This document shows, in pieces, positions 8,757-17,807 of a stretch of 35,319 nucleotides of DNA. The DNA lies in NCBI RefSeq assembly GCF_014268615.1, contig NZ_JABWQV010000030.1, positions 1 through 35,319 of the forward strand, given 5' to 3'. The notes below the pieces were generated by a model that ran no database searches, had not been told where the DNA came from, and saw only the letters and a program-made list of their open reading frames with translations. Each line of letters opens with the position of its first letter. Position 1 is the first letter of the stretch. Both the position numbers and the translations under genes were made by a program. Source of the DNA: Pseudomonas tehranensis (lineage in GTDB: Bacteria; Pseudomonadota; Gammaproteobacteria; Pseudomonadales; Pseudomonadaceae).

Positions 8757-11600
8757 ATGACCCGCAATCACGAAATACGCCCCGATCTGGACGAAGGAAT
8801 CGACCGCAAGGTCCTGAGCCAGTTGCGCGCACGTTTTCTCAAGCTCAACAGCGTACGGATGGATCGCGCCCTGGAAGGTCTATCGACCCGCCAGCAAAGC
8901 GTACTGACGCTGCTTCCGTTGTTTTTCCACGTCAACCACCCGCTACTGCCCGGTTATGTCTCGGGCAGCACACCTGCCGGGCTGTCCAACTACGAGCCCG
9001 ACGCCAGCGTCCTCGCTGAAGCCCAGCGGCTGACCCGCTCGTTCTCCTACAAGCCGCGCCACGGCAGCAATCCGCCGCGACCGATTCTGGGTCTGTTTTT
9101 GATGGGCAGCCTTGGCACCCTCGCCCAAGCGGATCAAAGCGACATGGATGTGTGGGTCTGCCATGGTCCGGACCTGAGCGAGGACGAACTGGCCGAATTG
9201 CGCAAAAAATGTCTGCTGCTGGAAACCTGGGCGGCGACCCAGGGCGCTGAAGCGCATTTTTTCCTGATCGACCCGGCGCGCTTTGTCCGCGGCGACCGGG
9301 ACACTCAGCTCAGTTCCGACGATTGCGGTACAACCCAGCATTACCTGCTGCTGGACGAGTTCTACCGCACGGCGATCTGGCTGGCCGGACGCACGCCGAT
9401 CTGGTGGCTGGTGCCGGTGTATGAAGAAGAAAACTATGAGCAGTACACCCACACGCTGATTTCCAAACGCTTCATCCGCGCCGATGAAACGCTCAACCTG
9501 GGGCACCTGGCCTATATCCCGCCGGGAGAATTTATCGGCGCCGGCCTCTGGCAATTGTTCAAGGGCATCGAGTCGCCCTACAAATCAGTGCTCAAGCTGC
9601 TATTGATCGAAGTCTACGCCAGCGAACACCCGAACGTTCGCTGCCTGAGCCTGCGCTTCAAACAGGCGGTGTTCGCCAACCGCCTGGACCTGGAAGAGCT
9701 CGATCCATACATGGTGGTTTACCGTCGCATCGAGGAATACCTCAACGCCCGGGGTGAATCCGAACGCCTGGAACTGGTGCGAAGGGCGCTTTACCTGAAG
9801 GTCAATCGCAAGCTGACCGGCCAGGGGCGCAGCTCCGGCTGGCAACGGGTTCTGCTTGAGCGTCTGGCCCGGGAATGGGGCTGGGACCCACGGCAACTGG
9901 CGCTGCTGGACAGCCGCAGCCAGTGGAAAGTGCGTCAGGTCAGCAACGAACGACGTGCACTGGTCAACGAACTGACCTATAGCTACCGCTTCCTGACCCA
10001 GTTCGCCCGCACTGAAAAAACCGTCAGCCTGATCAACAGGCGCGACCTCAACGTCCTGGGCCGGCGGTTGTATGCCGCATTCGAGCGCAAGGCCGACAAA
10101 GTCGAGTTCATCAACCCCGGCATCGCCCCGGACCTGGCCGAAGACACCCTGACGCTGGTGCAGTCACCGAACAAGAAAGAACCCGGGCAGAACCAGTGGG
10201 GCCTGTACAACGGCAGCCTCAACGCCCTGGAGTGGGAAAACTTCGCACCGATCAAACGCTGCCGCGAGTTGCTGGAGTTGCTGACCTGGTGCCATCGCAA
10301 CGGCGTGATCGACAGCAGTACGCGCCTGGCGCTGCACCCTGGTAGCAGCGACCTGAGTGAGTTCGAACTGTTCAACCTGCTGGGCAGCCTGCAACAGTCC
10401 ATCGCCTTGCCGCTGAGTACGGTAGATGAAGAACAGCTGTTGCGCGCCAGCGTGCCCAGCGAAGTGCTGATACTGGTTAACGTCGGCGTCGATCCGCTCA
10501 AGCATCATCGCGACCTCAATATCCTGATGACCACCGAGCGCACGGACTCCCTGAGCTACGCCGGGGTTCGGGAGAACCTGGTGCTGACCCTGGACCAGGT
10601 CACGCTCAACAGCTGGAACGAAGTGCTGGTCAACCGCTTCGACGGCGAGCATGCCCTGCTCGACTGTTTGCGCGATTACCTCAACGACTTGCCCGTCACG
10701 CAGCGCCAGCCGCGTTTGCAGGTACGCTGTTTCTGCCACAACCGCGCGCAGTTCATTGCCCGCCGGGTCGAGGAAGTCATCGAAACGGCGCAGACCTTAT
10801 TACTAAGCAGGCTCAACCACCGCTATCTGCTCCAGGTCCAGCAGCACTACCACGTACTGGAGCTGGTGCCGGGCCAGGTCAATCACGTGGCCCTGGGCAG
10901 CCTGTCGGCGCTGATGGATTACCTGGGCGAGGAGCTGACGGCCTACAGCCCGCTGCACCTGGACCCGATGGCTCTGGAGGACCATGACCTGGCGCTGATC
11001 CTGCCCATGGGGCAGCCCGAGTGCATTCAGGTGTTCTACCGGGTCAACGAGGACGACGCTGAGCTGTACGTGCTCGATGAGCTCAATGCCCTGTGGCAAC
11101 AGCGCTTGCCTTATCACGACGACCACAGCCTGCTGGTGCCATTGCAGCGCTTCTTGCAATCGGTGCTGTACCGCCGCGACGCGTTACTGCCGATGGATGC
11201 CACCCAGCCACTGCCCCTGGAAACCCTGTACTACCAGCTCCTGCCCTCGGGCAGCGGGCGGGCACGGCGGATCGAGGCGCGGCAGGCACCGCAAACGCCA
11301 GTGAACAAGCCGTTCTATGACGTGCAGGCAATCATCGGCAAAGCCACCCATGGGCAGGTGCACGTCACCCTGTATTGCGATCAGCGGGAATTTTCGGAGT
11401 TGGAACATGGCGACCAGTTGTTCCGCGTGGTCGCCAGGGAGATCGTCGAACAGCGCCGTGAGGCCGAACGCTATCGCTGCTACATCACCGACCTGGACCT
11501 CTCGGGTCTTGTGGGTGATGGGGCCTGCTCAAGTAATTTGTACCTGCGCTACAAGGCTGACCTGGAACGCGCCCTGAACGAGGCGCTGGCCTTGGTCTGA
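8757..11600 (+). CDS. cyaA: Class I adenylate cyclase
   Basis: A 947-residue enterobacterial-type (class I) adenylate cyclase that makes cAMP from ATP. The N-terminal catalytic half carries the class signature GSLGTLAQADQSDMDVWVCH near residues 116-135, with the nucleotidyltransferase acidic residues in SDMDVW. Further conserved regions include WWLVPVYEEENYEQY and LGHLAYIPPGEFIGAGLWQL. The C-terminal half is the long regulatory region of this class. Length is in the range of Pseudomonas CyaA and longer than E. coli CyaA. cAMP made here would act through Vfr/Crp. The gene ends five bases before the stop of the convergent rnk, so the two transcripts probably overlap. Confidence 0.96.
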   Translation: MTRNHEIRPDLDEGIDRKVLSQLRARFLKLNSVRMDRALEGLSTRQQSVLTLLPLFFHVNHPLLPGYVSGSTPAGLSNYEPDASVLAEAQRLTRSFSYKPRHGSNPPRPILGLFLMGSLGTLAQADQSDMDVWVCHGPDLSEDELAELRKKCLLLETWAATQGAEAHFFLIDPARFVRGDRDTQLSSDDCGTTQHYLLLDEFYRTAIWLAGRTPIWWLVPVYEEENYEQYTHTLISKRFIRADETLNLGHLAYIPPGEFIGAGLWQLFKGIESPYKSVLKLLLIEVYASEHPNVRCLSLRFKQAVFANRLDLEELDPYMVVYRRIEEYLNARGESERLELVRRALYLKVNRKLTGQGRSSGWQRVLLERLAREWGWDPRQLALLDSRSQWKVRQVSNERRALVNELTYSYRFLTQFARTEKTVSLINRRDLNVLGRRLYAAFERKADKVEFINPGIAPDLAEDTLTLVQSPNKKEPGQNQWGLYNGSLNALEWENFAPIKRCRELLELLTWCHRNGVIDSSTRLALHPGSSDLSEFELFNLLGSLQQSIALPLSTVDEEQLLRASVPSEVLILVNVGVDPLKHHRDLNILMTTERTDSLSYAGVRENLVLTLDQVTLNSWNEVLVNRFDGEHALLDCLRDYLNDLPVTQRQPRLQVRCFCHNRAQFIARRVEEVIETAQTLLLSRLNHRYLLQVQQHYHVLELVPGQVNHVALGSLSALMDYLGEELTAYSPLHLDPMALEDHDLALILPMGQPECIQVFYRVNEDDAELYVLDELNALWQQRLPYHDDHSLLVPLQRFLQSVLYRRDALLPMDATQPLPLETLYYQLLPSGSGRARRIEARQAPQTPVNKPFYDVQAIIGKATHGQVHVTLYCDQREFSELEHGDQLFRVVAREIVEQRREAERYRCYITDLDLSGLVGDGACSSNLYLRYKADLERALNEALALV

Positions 11601-11605
11601 AGCGT

Positions 11606-12016
11606 TTAGAGGTGGAAATCGCCGCCCGCTTCCGGCTGGTATTCCACGGCCAGCAACGTCAGTTTCAGCGTCTTGCCGCCCGGCGCCGGCCAGTCGATGT
11701 GCTGGCCAACCTTCAGGCCCAACAGTGCGCTGCCTACCGGGGCAAGGATGGATATCTTGCCTTCGTCGGCATTCGCGTCCTGTGGATAAACCAGGGTCAG
11801 GTGATAGTCCTTGCCGCTGCTTTCTTCGCGGCAGTGCACACGCGAATTCATGGTCACGACATCGGCGGGCACTTCATCGTGGCCTACCACGGTGTCGGCA
11901 CGATCCAGTTCGGTTTGCAACGCAATCACGCCCGGCAGCGTTTCATCAAGGCTATCGATCAGGCGCTCCAGACGTTGTACGTCCAGACGTGTAAGGGTGA
12001 TGGAAGGTACGGTCAT
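11606..12016 (-). CDS. rnk: Rnk, nucleoside diphosphate kinase regulator / GreA-like protein
   Basis: A 136-residue protein of the Rnk family. The N-terminal part (residues 5 to about 45) is a short helical hairpin, much shorter than the GreA coiled coil. The C-terminal part (about 50-136) is a GreA/GreB-type FKBP-like domain, with HLTLVYPQDANADEGKISIL and SALLGLKVGQHIDW as conserved stretches. Rnk binds RNA polymerase in the secondary channel and influences nucleoside diphosphate kinase levels; in P. aeruginosa it is linked to alginate output. It is convergent with cyaA. A strong terminator hairpin lies upstream at 12054-12082, separating it from the DUF1289/cyaY genes on the same strand. 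Confidence 0.93.
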   Translation of the reverse strand: MTVPSITLTRLDVQRLERLIDSLDETLPGVIALQTELDRADTVVGHDEVPADVVTMNSRVHCREESSGKDYHLTLVYPQDANADEGKISILAPVGSALLGLKVGQHIDWPAPGGKTLKLTLLAVEYQPEAGGDFHL

Positions 12017-12053
12017 GATTCAGGCAGACTCCTTTGTTCTGCACGAAAAAAGC

Positions 12054-12082
12054 AAAACCCCGCCACAAAAAGACGGGGTTTT
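12054..12082. terminator. Intrinsic terminator upstream of rnk
   Basis: AAAACCCCG at 12054-12062 pairs with CGGGGTTTT at 12074-12082. Read on the minus strand, the stem is followed by TTTTGCTTTTTT, so it should end leftward transcripts from cyaY and the DUF1289 gene before rnk. The A/T arms would also let it work rightwards. Confidence 0.85.
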
Positions 12083-12122
12083 CACGGGCCTCGATGAGTT
12101 GAGGCGTATCTGGACACTATCA

Positions 12123-12245
12123 GTAGGAGCTGACGAGTGCAACGAGGCTGCGATCTTGTCCCAGGCAATTGAGCCTTATGCGAAAGCCCCAAGATCAAGA
12201 TCAAAAGATCGTCCGAACGCGGCCCGAGCCTTCGGCAGCTCCTAC
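12123..12245. repeat. Degenerate REP pair of the GTAGGAGCTG class
   Basis: Left arm 12123-12157 begins GTAGGAGCTG and ends GGCTGCGATCTT; right arm 12205-12245 begins AAGATCG and ends CAGCTCCTAC. The outer 10 bases are perfect inverted copies and the inner parts are degenerate. This is a third REP sequence class in the window, and it runs up to the 3' end of the DUF1289 gene. Confidence 0.75.
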
Positions 12246-12457
12246 CGGGATTTGCGCTCGAGCGCCTCGGCACAGATCGCCCGACGACGTTCATCATCGG
12301 CCGACCGCCACTGGCGGATGTCTTCCACGTGGCGGAAACAGCCGAGGCAGACTTTCTGCTCATCGAGTTTGCACACGCCAGTGCAAGGCGACGGCACGGC
12401 GGGGCTGACGTTGCTGTAGAGCGGCTTGGCCGGCCGCGCCGGGGTGTTCTGGCTCAC
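12242..12457 (-). CDS. DUF1289 domain-containing protein
   Basis: A 71-residue protein with the DUF1289 core SPCTGVCKLDEQKVCLGCFR (about residues 23-42), followed by the family's DIRQW element. The four closely spaced Cys residues suggest a small metal site, probably zinc or Fe-S; the ligand is not established. Function is unknown. It starts four bases after the cyaY stop and is probably co-transcribed with it, which makes a link to iron or Fe-S metabolism possible, but that is inferred from position only. Its 3' end touches a REP arm. Confidence 0.88.
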   Translation of the reverse strand: MSQNTPARPAKPLYSNVSPAVPSPCTGVCKLDEQKVCLGCFRHVEDIRQWRSADDERRRAICAEALERKSR

Positions 12458-12461
12458 GCTG

Positions 12462-12794
12462 TCAAAGGCCTTCGAAATCCAGTTCCACCCCGGCCTGCTG
12501 TTTGACGATGCGCTCGAGCATCTCGCCCAATTGCTCTTCGCTCTTGTCGCACATCCAGCGCTCGCTTTCCTCGTCGTAGTCGAAGTGGAAACCGCCGGAC
12601 ACCGCTGCCAGCCACAACTGGCGCAACGGCTCCTGGCGGCTGAAAATCAACTGGCTGCCGTTTTCGAACTTGACGGTCAGCACCCCGGCGGAGCTTTCCA
12701 GGTCGATGTCCAGCTCGCTTTCGTCGAATACATCCTCCAGCGTTTGCTGGGTCGCATCGACCAGATCGTGGAAACGGGCTTCAGTCAAACTCAT
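12462..12794 (-). CDS. cyaY: CyaY, bacterial frataxin
   Basis: A 110-residue frataxin homologue of normal length. It starts MSLTEARFHDLVDATQQTLE; the first helix carries the acidic ridge (ESELDIDLE) that binds iron and the IscS partner. The sheet region includes LTVKFENGSQLIFSRQEPLRQLWLA and GGFHFDYDEESERW with the conserved Trp. CyaY acts in the cytoplasm as an iron-dependent regulator of Fe-S cluster assembly on IscU. The family places it beside cyaA in many gamma-proteobacteria; here rnk and a DUF1289 gene lie between them. It is divergent from lptM across a 202-base gap. Confidence 0.95.
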   Translation of the reverse strand: MSLTEARFHDLVDATQQTLEDVFDESELDIDLESSAGVLTVKFENGSQLIFSRQEPLRQLWLAAVSGGFHFDYDEESERWMCDKSEEQLGEMLERIVKQQAGVELDFEGL

Positions 12795-12933
12795 TGCGGC
12801 AACCTCGAAAATGTCTGCTCATGCTCAAGCGCCGCAAGATACGGACGCTTCCCAGCGATTGCAAAGGATATACCGACCGACGACAGCCGGCCTTGGGAAA
12901 AGCCCCCCGGCGCCGGACGGGAACCCCGTTGCA

Positions 12934-12962
12934 TAGGCAAGCTGCCGGGTGGCCGGTATACT
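12934..12962 (+). promoter_or_regulatory. Candidate sigma-70 promoter for the lptM-lysA operon
   Basis: A -35 TAGGCA (12934-12939) is 17 bases before a -10 TATACT (12957-12962). The predicted start is near 12969, 28 bases before the lptM ATG. Hexamer matches are 4/6 and 5/6; spacing is ideal. Confidence 0.55.
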
Positions 12963-12996
12963 CCGGCGCAATTAACGCATTTTCAAGGATTTCGCC

Positions 12997-13167
12997 ATGA
13001 AGCGCCTGATCTCTTCCCTTGCTGCGCTCGTCGCGGTTGCTTGCCTTGTGACAGCCTGTGGTCAAAAAGGTCCGCTGTACCTGCCCGATGACAGCAAATC
13101 CCCTGAAGAACAGGCCAAGTCGTCGCAGTCCAAGTCCCACGCGCACGATACCCACACCACTTATTAA
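12997..13167 (+). CDS. lptM: LptM, small LPS-translocon lipoprotein (LppL/YifL)
   Basis: A 56-residue lipoprotein. Residues 1-20 are a signal peptide with the lipobox VTAC ending at C21, so the mature protein would be an acylated peptide starting CGQKGPLYLPDD. That GQKGPLYLP stretch is the family hallmark. In E. coli LptM helps the LptD-LptE LPS translocon mature by favouring native disulphides. The tail is polar and His-rich (SHAHDTHTTY). A Shine-Dalgarno AAGGA at 12985-12989 lies seven bases before the ATG. The stop is nine bases before lysA, so it is the first gene of the operon. In older Pseudomonas papers the same gene is lppL. Confidence 0.92.
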   Translation: MKRLISSLAALVAVACLVTACGQKGPLYLPDDSKSPEEQAKSSQSKSHAHDTHTTY

Positions 13168-13176
13168 GGGAACGCC

Positions 13177-14424
13177 ATGGACGCTTTTAACTACCGTGGC
13201 GGGGAGCTGTTCGCGGAAGGAGTTGCCTTGTCCGCGCTCGCGGAACGTTTCGGCACGCCAACCTACGTTTATTCCCGTGCACACATCGAAGCCCAGTATC
13301 TGGCCTTCGCCGATGCTCTGGCCGGCATGCCGCACCTGGTGTGTTTCGCCGTAAAAGCCAACTCCAACCTCGGTGTGCTCAACGTCCTGGCACGCCTGGG
13401 CGCCGGCTTTGACATCGTTTCCGGTGGTGAGCTCGAACGCGTGCTGGCCGCCGGCGGCAGCGCCGACAAGATCGTTTTTTCCGGCGTCGGCAAGACCCGT
13501 GAAGACATGCGCCGCGCCCTGGAAGTGGGGGTGCACTGCTTCAACGTCGAATCGACCGATGAGCTGGAGCGCCTGCAACTGGTCGCCGCCGAAATGGGTG
13601 TCCGCGCGCCGATCTCTTTGCGCGTGAACCCGGACGTTGACGCCGGCACGCACCCGTACATTTCCACCGGTCTCAAAGAAAACAAGTTCGGCATCGCCAT
13701 TGCCGACGCCGAGGATGTGTACGTACGCGCGGCCCAACTGCCGAACCTGGAAGTGCTGGGTGTGGATTGCCACATCGGCTCGCAACTGACCACCCTAGAA
13801 CCTTTCATCGATGCCCTTGACCGCCTGCTGGCGCTGGTTGACCGCCTCGGCGACTGCGGCATCTACCTGCGCCACATCGACCTGGGCGGCGGCGTCGGCG
13901 TGCGCTACCGCGACGAAGAGCCGCCACTGGTGGCCGACTACATCAAGGCTGTGCGTGAACGCCTCGACGGTCGCGACCTGGCCCTGATGTTCGAGCCGGG
14001 CCGCTACATCGTTGCCAATGCCGGTGTGCTGTTGACCCGGGTCGAATACCTCAAGCACACCGAGCACAAGGATTTCGCCATCGTCGATGCGGCGATGAAC
14101 GACCTGATCCGCCCGGCGCTGTACCAGGCCTGGATGGACGTCACTGCGGTGCGTCCTCGTGATACCGCCGCCCGCAGCTACGATATTGTCGGCCCTATCT
14201 GCGAAACCGGCGACTTCCTGGCCAAGGGCCGGGAGCTGGCGCTGGAAGAAGGCGATCTGCTGGCTGTGCATTCGGCCGGGGCCTACGGGTTTGTCATGAG
14301 TTCCAACTACAACACTCGCGGCCGCTGCGCCGAAGTGCTGGTGGACGGTGATCAGGCGTTTGAAGTGCGTCGCCGCGAGACGGTAGCCGAGTTGTTTGCC
14401 GGCGAAAGCCTGCTGCCGGAGTAA
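13177..14424 (+). CDS. lysA: Diaminopimelate decarboxylase
   Basis: A 415-residue PLP enzyme that decarboxylates meso-diaminopimelate to lysine, the last step of lysine synthesis. The PLP lysine is K60 in [13 protein letters not shown]. The glycine-rich phosphate loop is [12 protein letters not shown] near 233-244. [11 protein letters not shown] is near 273-283. The catalytic Cys of the dimer partner is C342 in [10 protein letters not shown]. The C-terminal [14 protein letters not shown] is typical. The length is normal. It is the second gene of the lptM-lysA-dapF operon; the next gene in the operon makes its substrate, so the pair balances lysine and cell-wall diaminopimelate. Confidence 0.98.
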   Translation: MDAFNYRGGELFAEGVALSALAERFGTPTYVYSRAHIEAQYLAFADALAGMPHLVCFAVKANSNLGVLNVLARLGAGFDIVSGGELERVLAAGGSADKIVFSGVGKTREDMRRALEVGVHCFNVESTDELERLQLVAAEMGVRAPISLRVNPDVDAGTHPYISTGLKENKFGIAIADAEDVYVRAAQLPNLEVLGVDCHIGSQLTTLEPFIDALDRLLALVDRLGDCGIYLRHIDLGGGVGVRYRDEEPPLVADYIKAVRERLDGRDLALMFEPGRYIVANAGVLLTRVEYLKHTEHKDFAIVDAAMNDLIRPALYQAWMDVTAVRPRDTAARSYDIVGPICETGDFLAKGRELALEEGDLLAVHSAGAYGFVMSSNYNTRGRCAEVLVDGDQAFEVRRRETVAELFAGESLLPE

Positions 14425-14428
14425 AACC

Positions 14429-15259
14429 ATGCTGCTGCGTTTTACCAAGATGCACGGCCTGGGCAACGACTTCATGGTCCTCGACCTGGTCAGCCAGCAC
14501 GCGCACATCCTGCCCAAGCATGCCAAACAATGGGGCGACCGGCACACCGGTATCGGTTTCGATCAGTTGCTGATCGTCGAGGCGCCCAACAACCCGGACG
14601 TGGACTTCCGCTACAGGATCTTCAACGCCGATGGTTCGGAAGTCGAGCAGTGCGGCAACGGCGCCCGCTGCTTCGCCCGCTTCGTACTGGACAAGCGCCT
14701 GACCGCCAAACGGCAGATTCGCGTCGAGACTAAAAGCGGCATCATCGAACTGGATGTGCGCAACGACGGCCAGATCGGCGTCAACATGGGCGCCCCGCGC
14801 CTGGCACCGAAGGACATTCCGTTCCAAGCGCCGGCCCAGGCCTTGAGCTATCAGTTGGAGGTCGACGGCACCACGGTGGAACTGGCGGCAGTATCCATGG
14901 GCAACCCCCATGCCGTCTTGCGAGTCAGCGATATCAACAGCGCGCCAGTGCATGAGCTGGGGCCGAAGATCGAAAATCATCCGCGCTTTCCCGCGCGGGT
15001 GAACGTCGGTTTCCTGCAGGTCATCGATCGCCACCGTGCGCAATTGCGCGTCTGGGAACGCGGTGCCGGGGAAACCCAGGCTTGCGGCACCGGCGCCTGC
15101 GCAGCGGCCGTCGCCGCGATCAGTCAGGGATGGATGGATTCACCTTTGCTGATCGACCTGCCCGGCGGACGCTTGTCCATCGAATGGGCAGGCCCCGGCC
15201 AACCGGTGCTGATGACCGGCCCGGCAGTACGCGTATACGAAGGACAAGTTCGTCTTTGA
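14429..15259 (+). CDS. dapF: Diaminopimelate epimerase
   Basis: A 276-residue cofactor-free racemase that converts LL- to meso-diaminopimelate, the substrate of LysA and a building block of peptidoglycan. The two catalytic cysteines are C75 in [11 protein letters not shown] and C219 in TQACGTGAC, each in a half of the duplicated fold. The N-terminal [13 protein letters not shown] is a family signature. The start at 14429 ([10 protein letters not shown]) is used; an in-frame upstream ATG at 14396 falls inside lysA and adds residues foreign to the family. The gene begins five bases after the lysA stop. Confidence 0.98.
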   Translation: MLLRFTKMHGLGNDFMVLDLVSQHAHILPKHAKQWGDRHTGIGFDQLLIVEAPNNPDVDFRYRIFNADGSEVEQCGNGARCFARFVLDKRLTAKRQIRVETKSGIIELDVRNDGQIGVNMGAPRLAPKDIPFQAPAQALSYQLEVDGTTVELAAVSMGNPHAVLRVSDINSAPVHELGPKIENHPRFPARVNVGFLQVIDRHRAQLRVWERGAGETQACGTGACAAAVAAISQGWMDSPLLIDLPGGRLSIEWAGPGQPVLMTGPAVRVYEGQVRL

Positions 15260-15272
15260 GTGAGTCAAACCC

Positions 15273-15995
15273 ATGACCGACAAGCCACAGGTTCCAGCCC
15301 CGCAGCCCGACGAATCCCCCAGTCATCCGGACGCCGCAGCCGTGGCTGCGTACCTGGAGGCTCACCCGGACTTCTTCGTCGAGCATGAAGAACTGCTGGC
15401 GACGATGCGCATCCCCCACCGCCGCGGCGATACCGTGTCGCTGGTCGAGCATCAGATGAAGATTCTGCGCGAGCGCAACATCGACATGCGTCATCGTCTT
15501 TCGCACCTGATGGACGTAGCCCGGGATAACGATCGGCTCTTCGACAAGACCCGTCGCTTGATCCTGGCGCTAATGGATGCCAACACCCTCGAAGACCTGG
15601 TGATGAGTGTCGAAGACAGTCTGCGTCAGGATTTCCAGGTGCCTTTTGTCAGCCTGATCCTGTTTGGCGATAACGCCATGCCAGTGGGGCGCTGGGTCAC
15701 CCACGCCGACGCACAGACAGCCATCGGCGGCTTGCTCACGGAAAACAAGAGCGTCAGCGGCAGCCTGCGCGAACATGAGCTGGACTTCCTCTTCGGCGAA
15801 GAACAGCGCAAGCAGATCGGCTCCACGGCTGTCGTCGCCATCGCCCACCAGGGCGTACATGGCGTGCTGGCCATTGCCAGTCGCGATCCGCAACACTACA
15901 AAAGCTCGGTGGGCACGTTGTTTTTAAGCTACATCGCCGAAGTCACCGGCCGGGTCCTGCCGCGCATGACTGGTTCGCTGCGCTCGGTACGCTGA
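15273..15995 (+). CDS. DUF484 family protein
   Basis: A 240-residue protein of the DUF484 family, known in E. coli as YigA and in Pseudomonas papers as the ORF before sss. A Pro-rich start leads to the conserved [20 protein letters not shown] near 25-45. A coiled-coil linker ([22 protein letters not shown]) then leads to a GAF-like domain from about residue 90 to the end. This layout suggests a sensor or scaffold, but no ligand or partner is known. It sits between dapF and xerC, as in most gamma-proteobacteria, and its stop overlaps the xerC start. The function is unknown. Confidence 0.9.
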   Translation: MTDKPQVPAPQPDESPSHPDAAAVAAYLEAHPDFFVEHEELLATMRIPHRRGDTVSLVEHQMKILRERNIDMRHRLSHLMDVARDNDRLFDKTRRLILALMDANTLEDLVMSVEDSLRQDFQVPFVSLILFGDNAMPVGRWVTHADAQTAIGGLLTENKSVSGSLREHELDFLFGEEQRKQIGSTAVVAIAHQGVHGVLAIASRDPQHYKSSVGTLFLSYIAEVTGRVLPRMTGSLRSVR

Positions 15996-16897
15996 TGATG
16001 GAACGGCAGCTGGACGCCTACTGCGAACACCTGCGCAGTGAGCGCCAGGTGTCGCCCCACACGCTGTCAGCCTATCGCGGCGACCTGGAAAAAGTATTGG
16101 CCTGGTGCCAGAAGCAAAACATCGGCAGTTGGGCAGCCTTGGATATCCAGCGCCTGCGCAGCCTGGTCGCCCGCCTTCATCAACAAGGGCAATCTTCCCG
16201 CAGCCTGGCACGACTGTTGTCAGCCGTGCGAGGCCTGTACCACTACCTCAACCGCGAAGGGCTGTGCGATCACGACCCGGCCACCGGCCTGGCACCGCCC
16301 AAGGGCGAACGCCGGCTGCCCAAGACCCTGGACACCGATCGGGCCCTGCAATTGCTGGAAGGCGCTGTCGAGGATGACTTCCTGGCACGAAGGGACCAGG
16401 CGATTCTCGAATTGTTCTATTCCTCCGGCCTGCGGCTTTCCGAACTGACGGGGCTTAACCTGGATCAACTGGACCTGGCCGATGGCATGGTCCAGGTGCT
16501 GGGCAAGGGCAGCAAGACACGTTTGCTGCCCGTTGGCCGCAAAGCCCGTGAGGCCCTGGAGCTATGGCTGCCGTTGCGGGCGCTGACCAACCCGGCCGAC
16601 GACGCGGTATTTGTCAGCCAGCAAGGCCGGCGCCTCGGCCCGCGAGCGATCCAGGTGCGGGTCAAGGCCGCCGGAGAACGCGAGCTGGGACAGAACCTGC
16701 ATCCCCACATGCTCAGGCATTCCTTCGCCAGCCATCTGCTGGAGTCTTCCCAGGACCTGCGCGCTGTCCAGGAACTGCTCGGCCACTCGGACATCAAGAC
16801 CACGCAGATCTATACCCACCTGGACTTCCAGCACCTGGCGACGGTCTATGACAGTGCCCACCCCAGGGCCAAACGAATCAAGGGCGACGAATCATGA
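15995..16897 (+). CDS. xerC: Tyrosine recombinase XerC (Sss)
   Basis: A 300-residue tyrosine recombinase of normal length that works with XerD at the dif site to resolve chromosome dimers. The N-terminal SAM-like domain spans residues 1 to about 90 and the catalytic domain about 105-290. All catalytic residues are present: R147 in [10 protein letters not shown]171, H238 and R241 in [15 protein letters not shown]264 in [10 protein letters not shown] and the nucleophile Y273 in QIYTHLD. Two adjacent ATGs open the gene; the first (15995) overlaps the previous stop by one base and the second (15998) would give 299 residues. In P. fluorescens and P. aeruginosa the same gene was described as sss, linked to root colonisation. 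The lptM-lysA-dapF-DUF484-xerC-yigB order matches that locus. Confidence 0.97.
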   Translation: MMERQLDAYCEHLRSERQVSPHTLSAYRGDLEKVLAWCQKQNIGSWAALDIQRLRSLVARLHQQGQSSRSLARLLSAVRGLYHYLNREGLCDHDPATGLAPPKGERRLPKTLDTDRALQLLEGAVEDDFLARRDQAILELFYSSGLRLSELTGLNLDQLDLADGMVQVLGKGSKTRLLPVGRKAREALELWLPLRALTNPADDAVFVSQQGRRLGPRAIQVRVKAAGERELGQNLHPHMLRHSFASHLLESSQDLRAVQELLGHSDIKTTQIYTHLDFQHLATVYDSAHPRAKRIKGDES

Positions 16898-17598
16898 CCA
16901 TCGAGCTCATCACTTTCGACCTCGACGACACCCTATGGGACACCGCCCCGGTGATCGCCAGTGCCGAAGCCATATTACGCCAGTGGCTGACCGACAACGC
17001 CCCGAACCTGGGCAGCGTGCCGGTGGAGCATCTTTTTACCATTCGCGAGCAAGTGTTGCGCGAGGAGCCCGGCCTGAAGCACCGCATCAGCGCACTGCGC
17101 CGACGAGTGCTGTTCCGTGCCTTGCAGGACGCCGGTTATGACCAGTGGCAAGCCTCGGAGCTGGCGGACGAAGCGTTCGAAACATTCCTGCACGCCCGTC
17201 ACCAACTGGAAATCTTTCCCGAGGTGCAGCCTACCCTGGAAATTCTGGCTAACCATTTCGCCCTCGGCGTGGTCACCAATGGCAACGCCGATGTACGCCG
17301 CCTGGGACTGGCGGATTATTTCAAGTTCGCCCTGTGCGCCGAGGACATCGGCATCGCCAAGCCTGACGCCAGGCTGTTCCACGAAGCCTTGCAACGCGGC
17401 GGCGCCACGGCGCAAACCGCCGTGCACATTGGCGATCATCCAGGTGACGACATCGCCGGCGCCCAACAGGCCGGCTTGCGGGCCATCTGGTTCAACCCGG
17501 CGGGTAAAGCCTGGGATGCCGAGCATGCACCGGATGCAGAGATTCGCAGCCTGACCGAGCTGCCAGGGTTGCTGGCGGGCTGGCATAGCCAATCCTGA
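16894..17598 (+). CDS. HAD-family phosphatase (YigB-like)
   Basis: A 234-residue HAD hydrolase. Motif I is [10 protein letters not shown] with the nucleophile D9 and general acid D11. Motif II is VVTNGNAD with its Thr. Motif III has the Lys in [10 protein letters not shown], and motif IV is [13 protein letters not shown] helical cap lies between motifs I and II (about 20-95). The start ATG overlaps the xerC stop (ATGA), the arrangement of E. coli yigB after xerC. E. coli YigB removes phosphate from the riboflavin intermediate 5-amino-6-(5-phosphoribitylamino)uracil and is promiscuous, and the same role is likely here by synteny. It is the last gene of the operon, followed by a REP pair. Confidence 0.9.
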   Translation: MTIELITFDLDDTLWDTAPVIASAEAILRQWLTDNAPNLGSVPVEHLFTIREQVLREEPGLKHRISALRRRVLFRALQDAGYDQWQASELADEAFETFLHARHQLEIFPEVQPTLEILANHFALGVVTNGNADVRRLGLADYFKFALCAEDIGIAKPDARLFHEALQRGGATAQTAVHIGDHPGDDIAGAQQAGLRAIWFNPAGKAWDAEHAPDAEIRSLTELPGLLAGWHSQS

Positions 17599-17630
17599 GC
17601 CGCCTGTTTTGTGGCCACCAAAACTCAAAT

Positions 17631-17719
17631 TGTGGGAGCGAGCCCGCTCGCGATAGCAATGGCACATCCAGCATCGATGTGACAGATGGATCGCTATCGC
17701 GAGCAGGCTCGCTCCCACA
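17631..17719. repeat. REP pair (REPIN) after the yigB-like gene
   Basis: Arms of 27 bases at 17631-17657 and 17693-17719 are inverted copies with one mismatch (TGTGGGAGCGAGCCCGCTCG against its partner). The 35-base spacer holds GCATCGATGT. The core belongs to the GTGGGAGCGAGC subclass, slightly different from the argH pair. Confidence 0.9.
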
Positions 17720-17757
17720 AGAACCGTGCCTGGCTTGGAAATAGAATCACGCCCATG

Positions 17758-17786
17758 AAAAAGCCCGCAGCGACGGCGGGCTTTTT
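17758..17786. terminator. Bidirectional intrinsic terminator between the yigB-like gene and sutA
   Basis: AAAAAGCCCGC at 17758-17768 pairs with GCGGGCTTTTT at 17776-17786 with a seven-base loop. The stem has a T-run on either strand, so it can end both the xerC operon from the left and sutA from the right. It starts 22 bases past the sutA stop. Confidence 0.92.
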
Positions 17787-17807
17787 CTGCAAGCAAGAAG
17801 CAGATGC

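Noticed and set aside
12795..12996. CRISPR-like or tandem repeats in GC-rich intergenic DNA
   Set aside because: No repeated unit with regular spacers was found here or elsewhere; repeated sequences in the window are REP palindromes only.
15995..16897. The tyrosine recombinase as an integrase of a mobile element
   Set aside because: It lies in the conserved dapF-DUF484-xerC-yigB order, with normal XerC length and no attachment repeats nearby.
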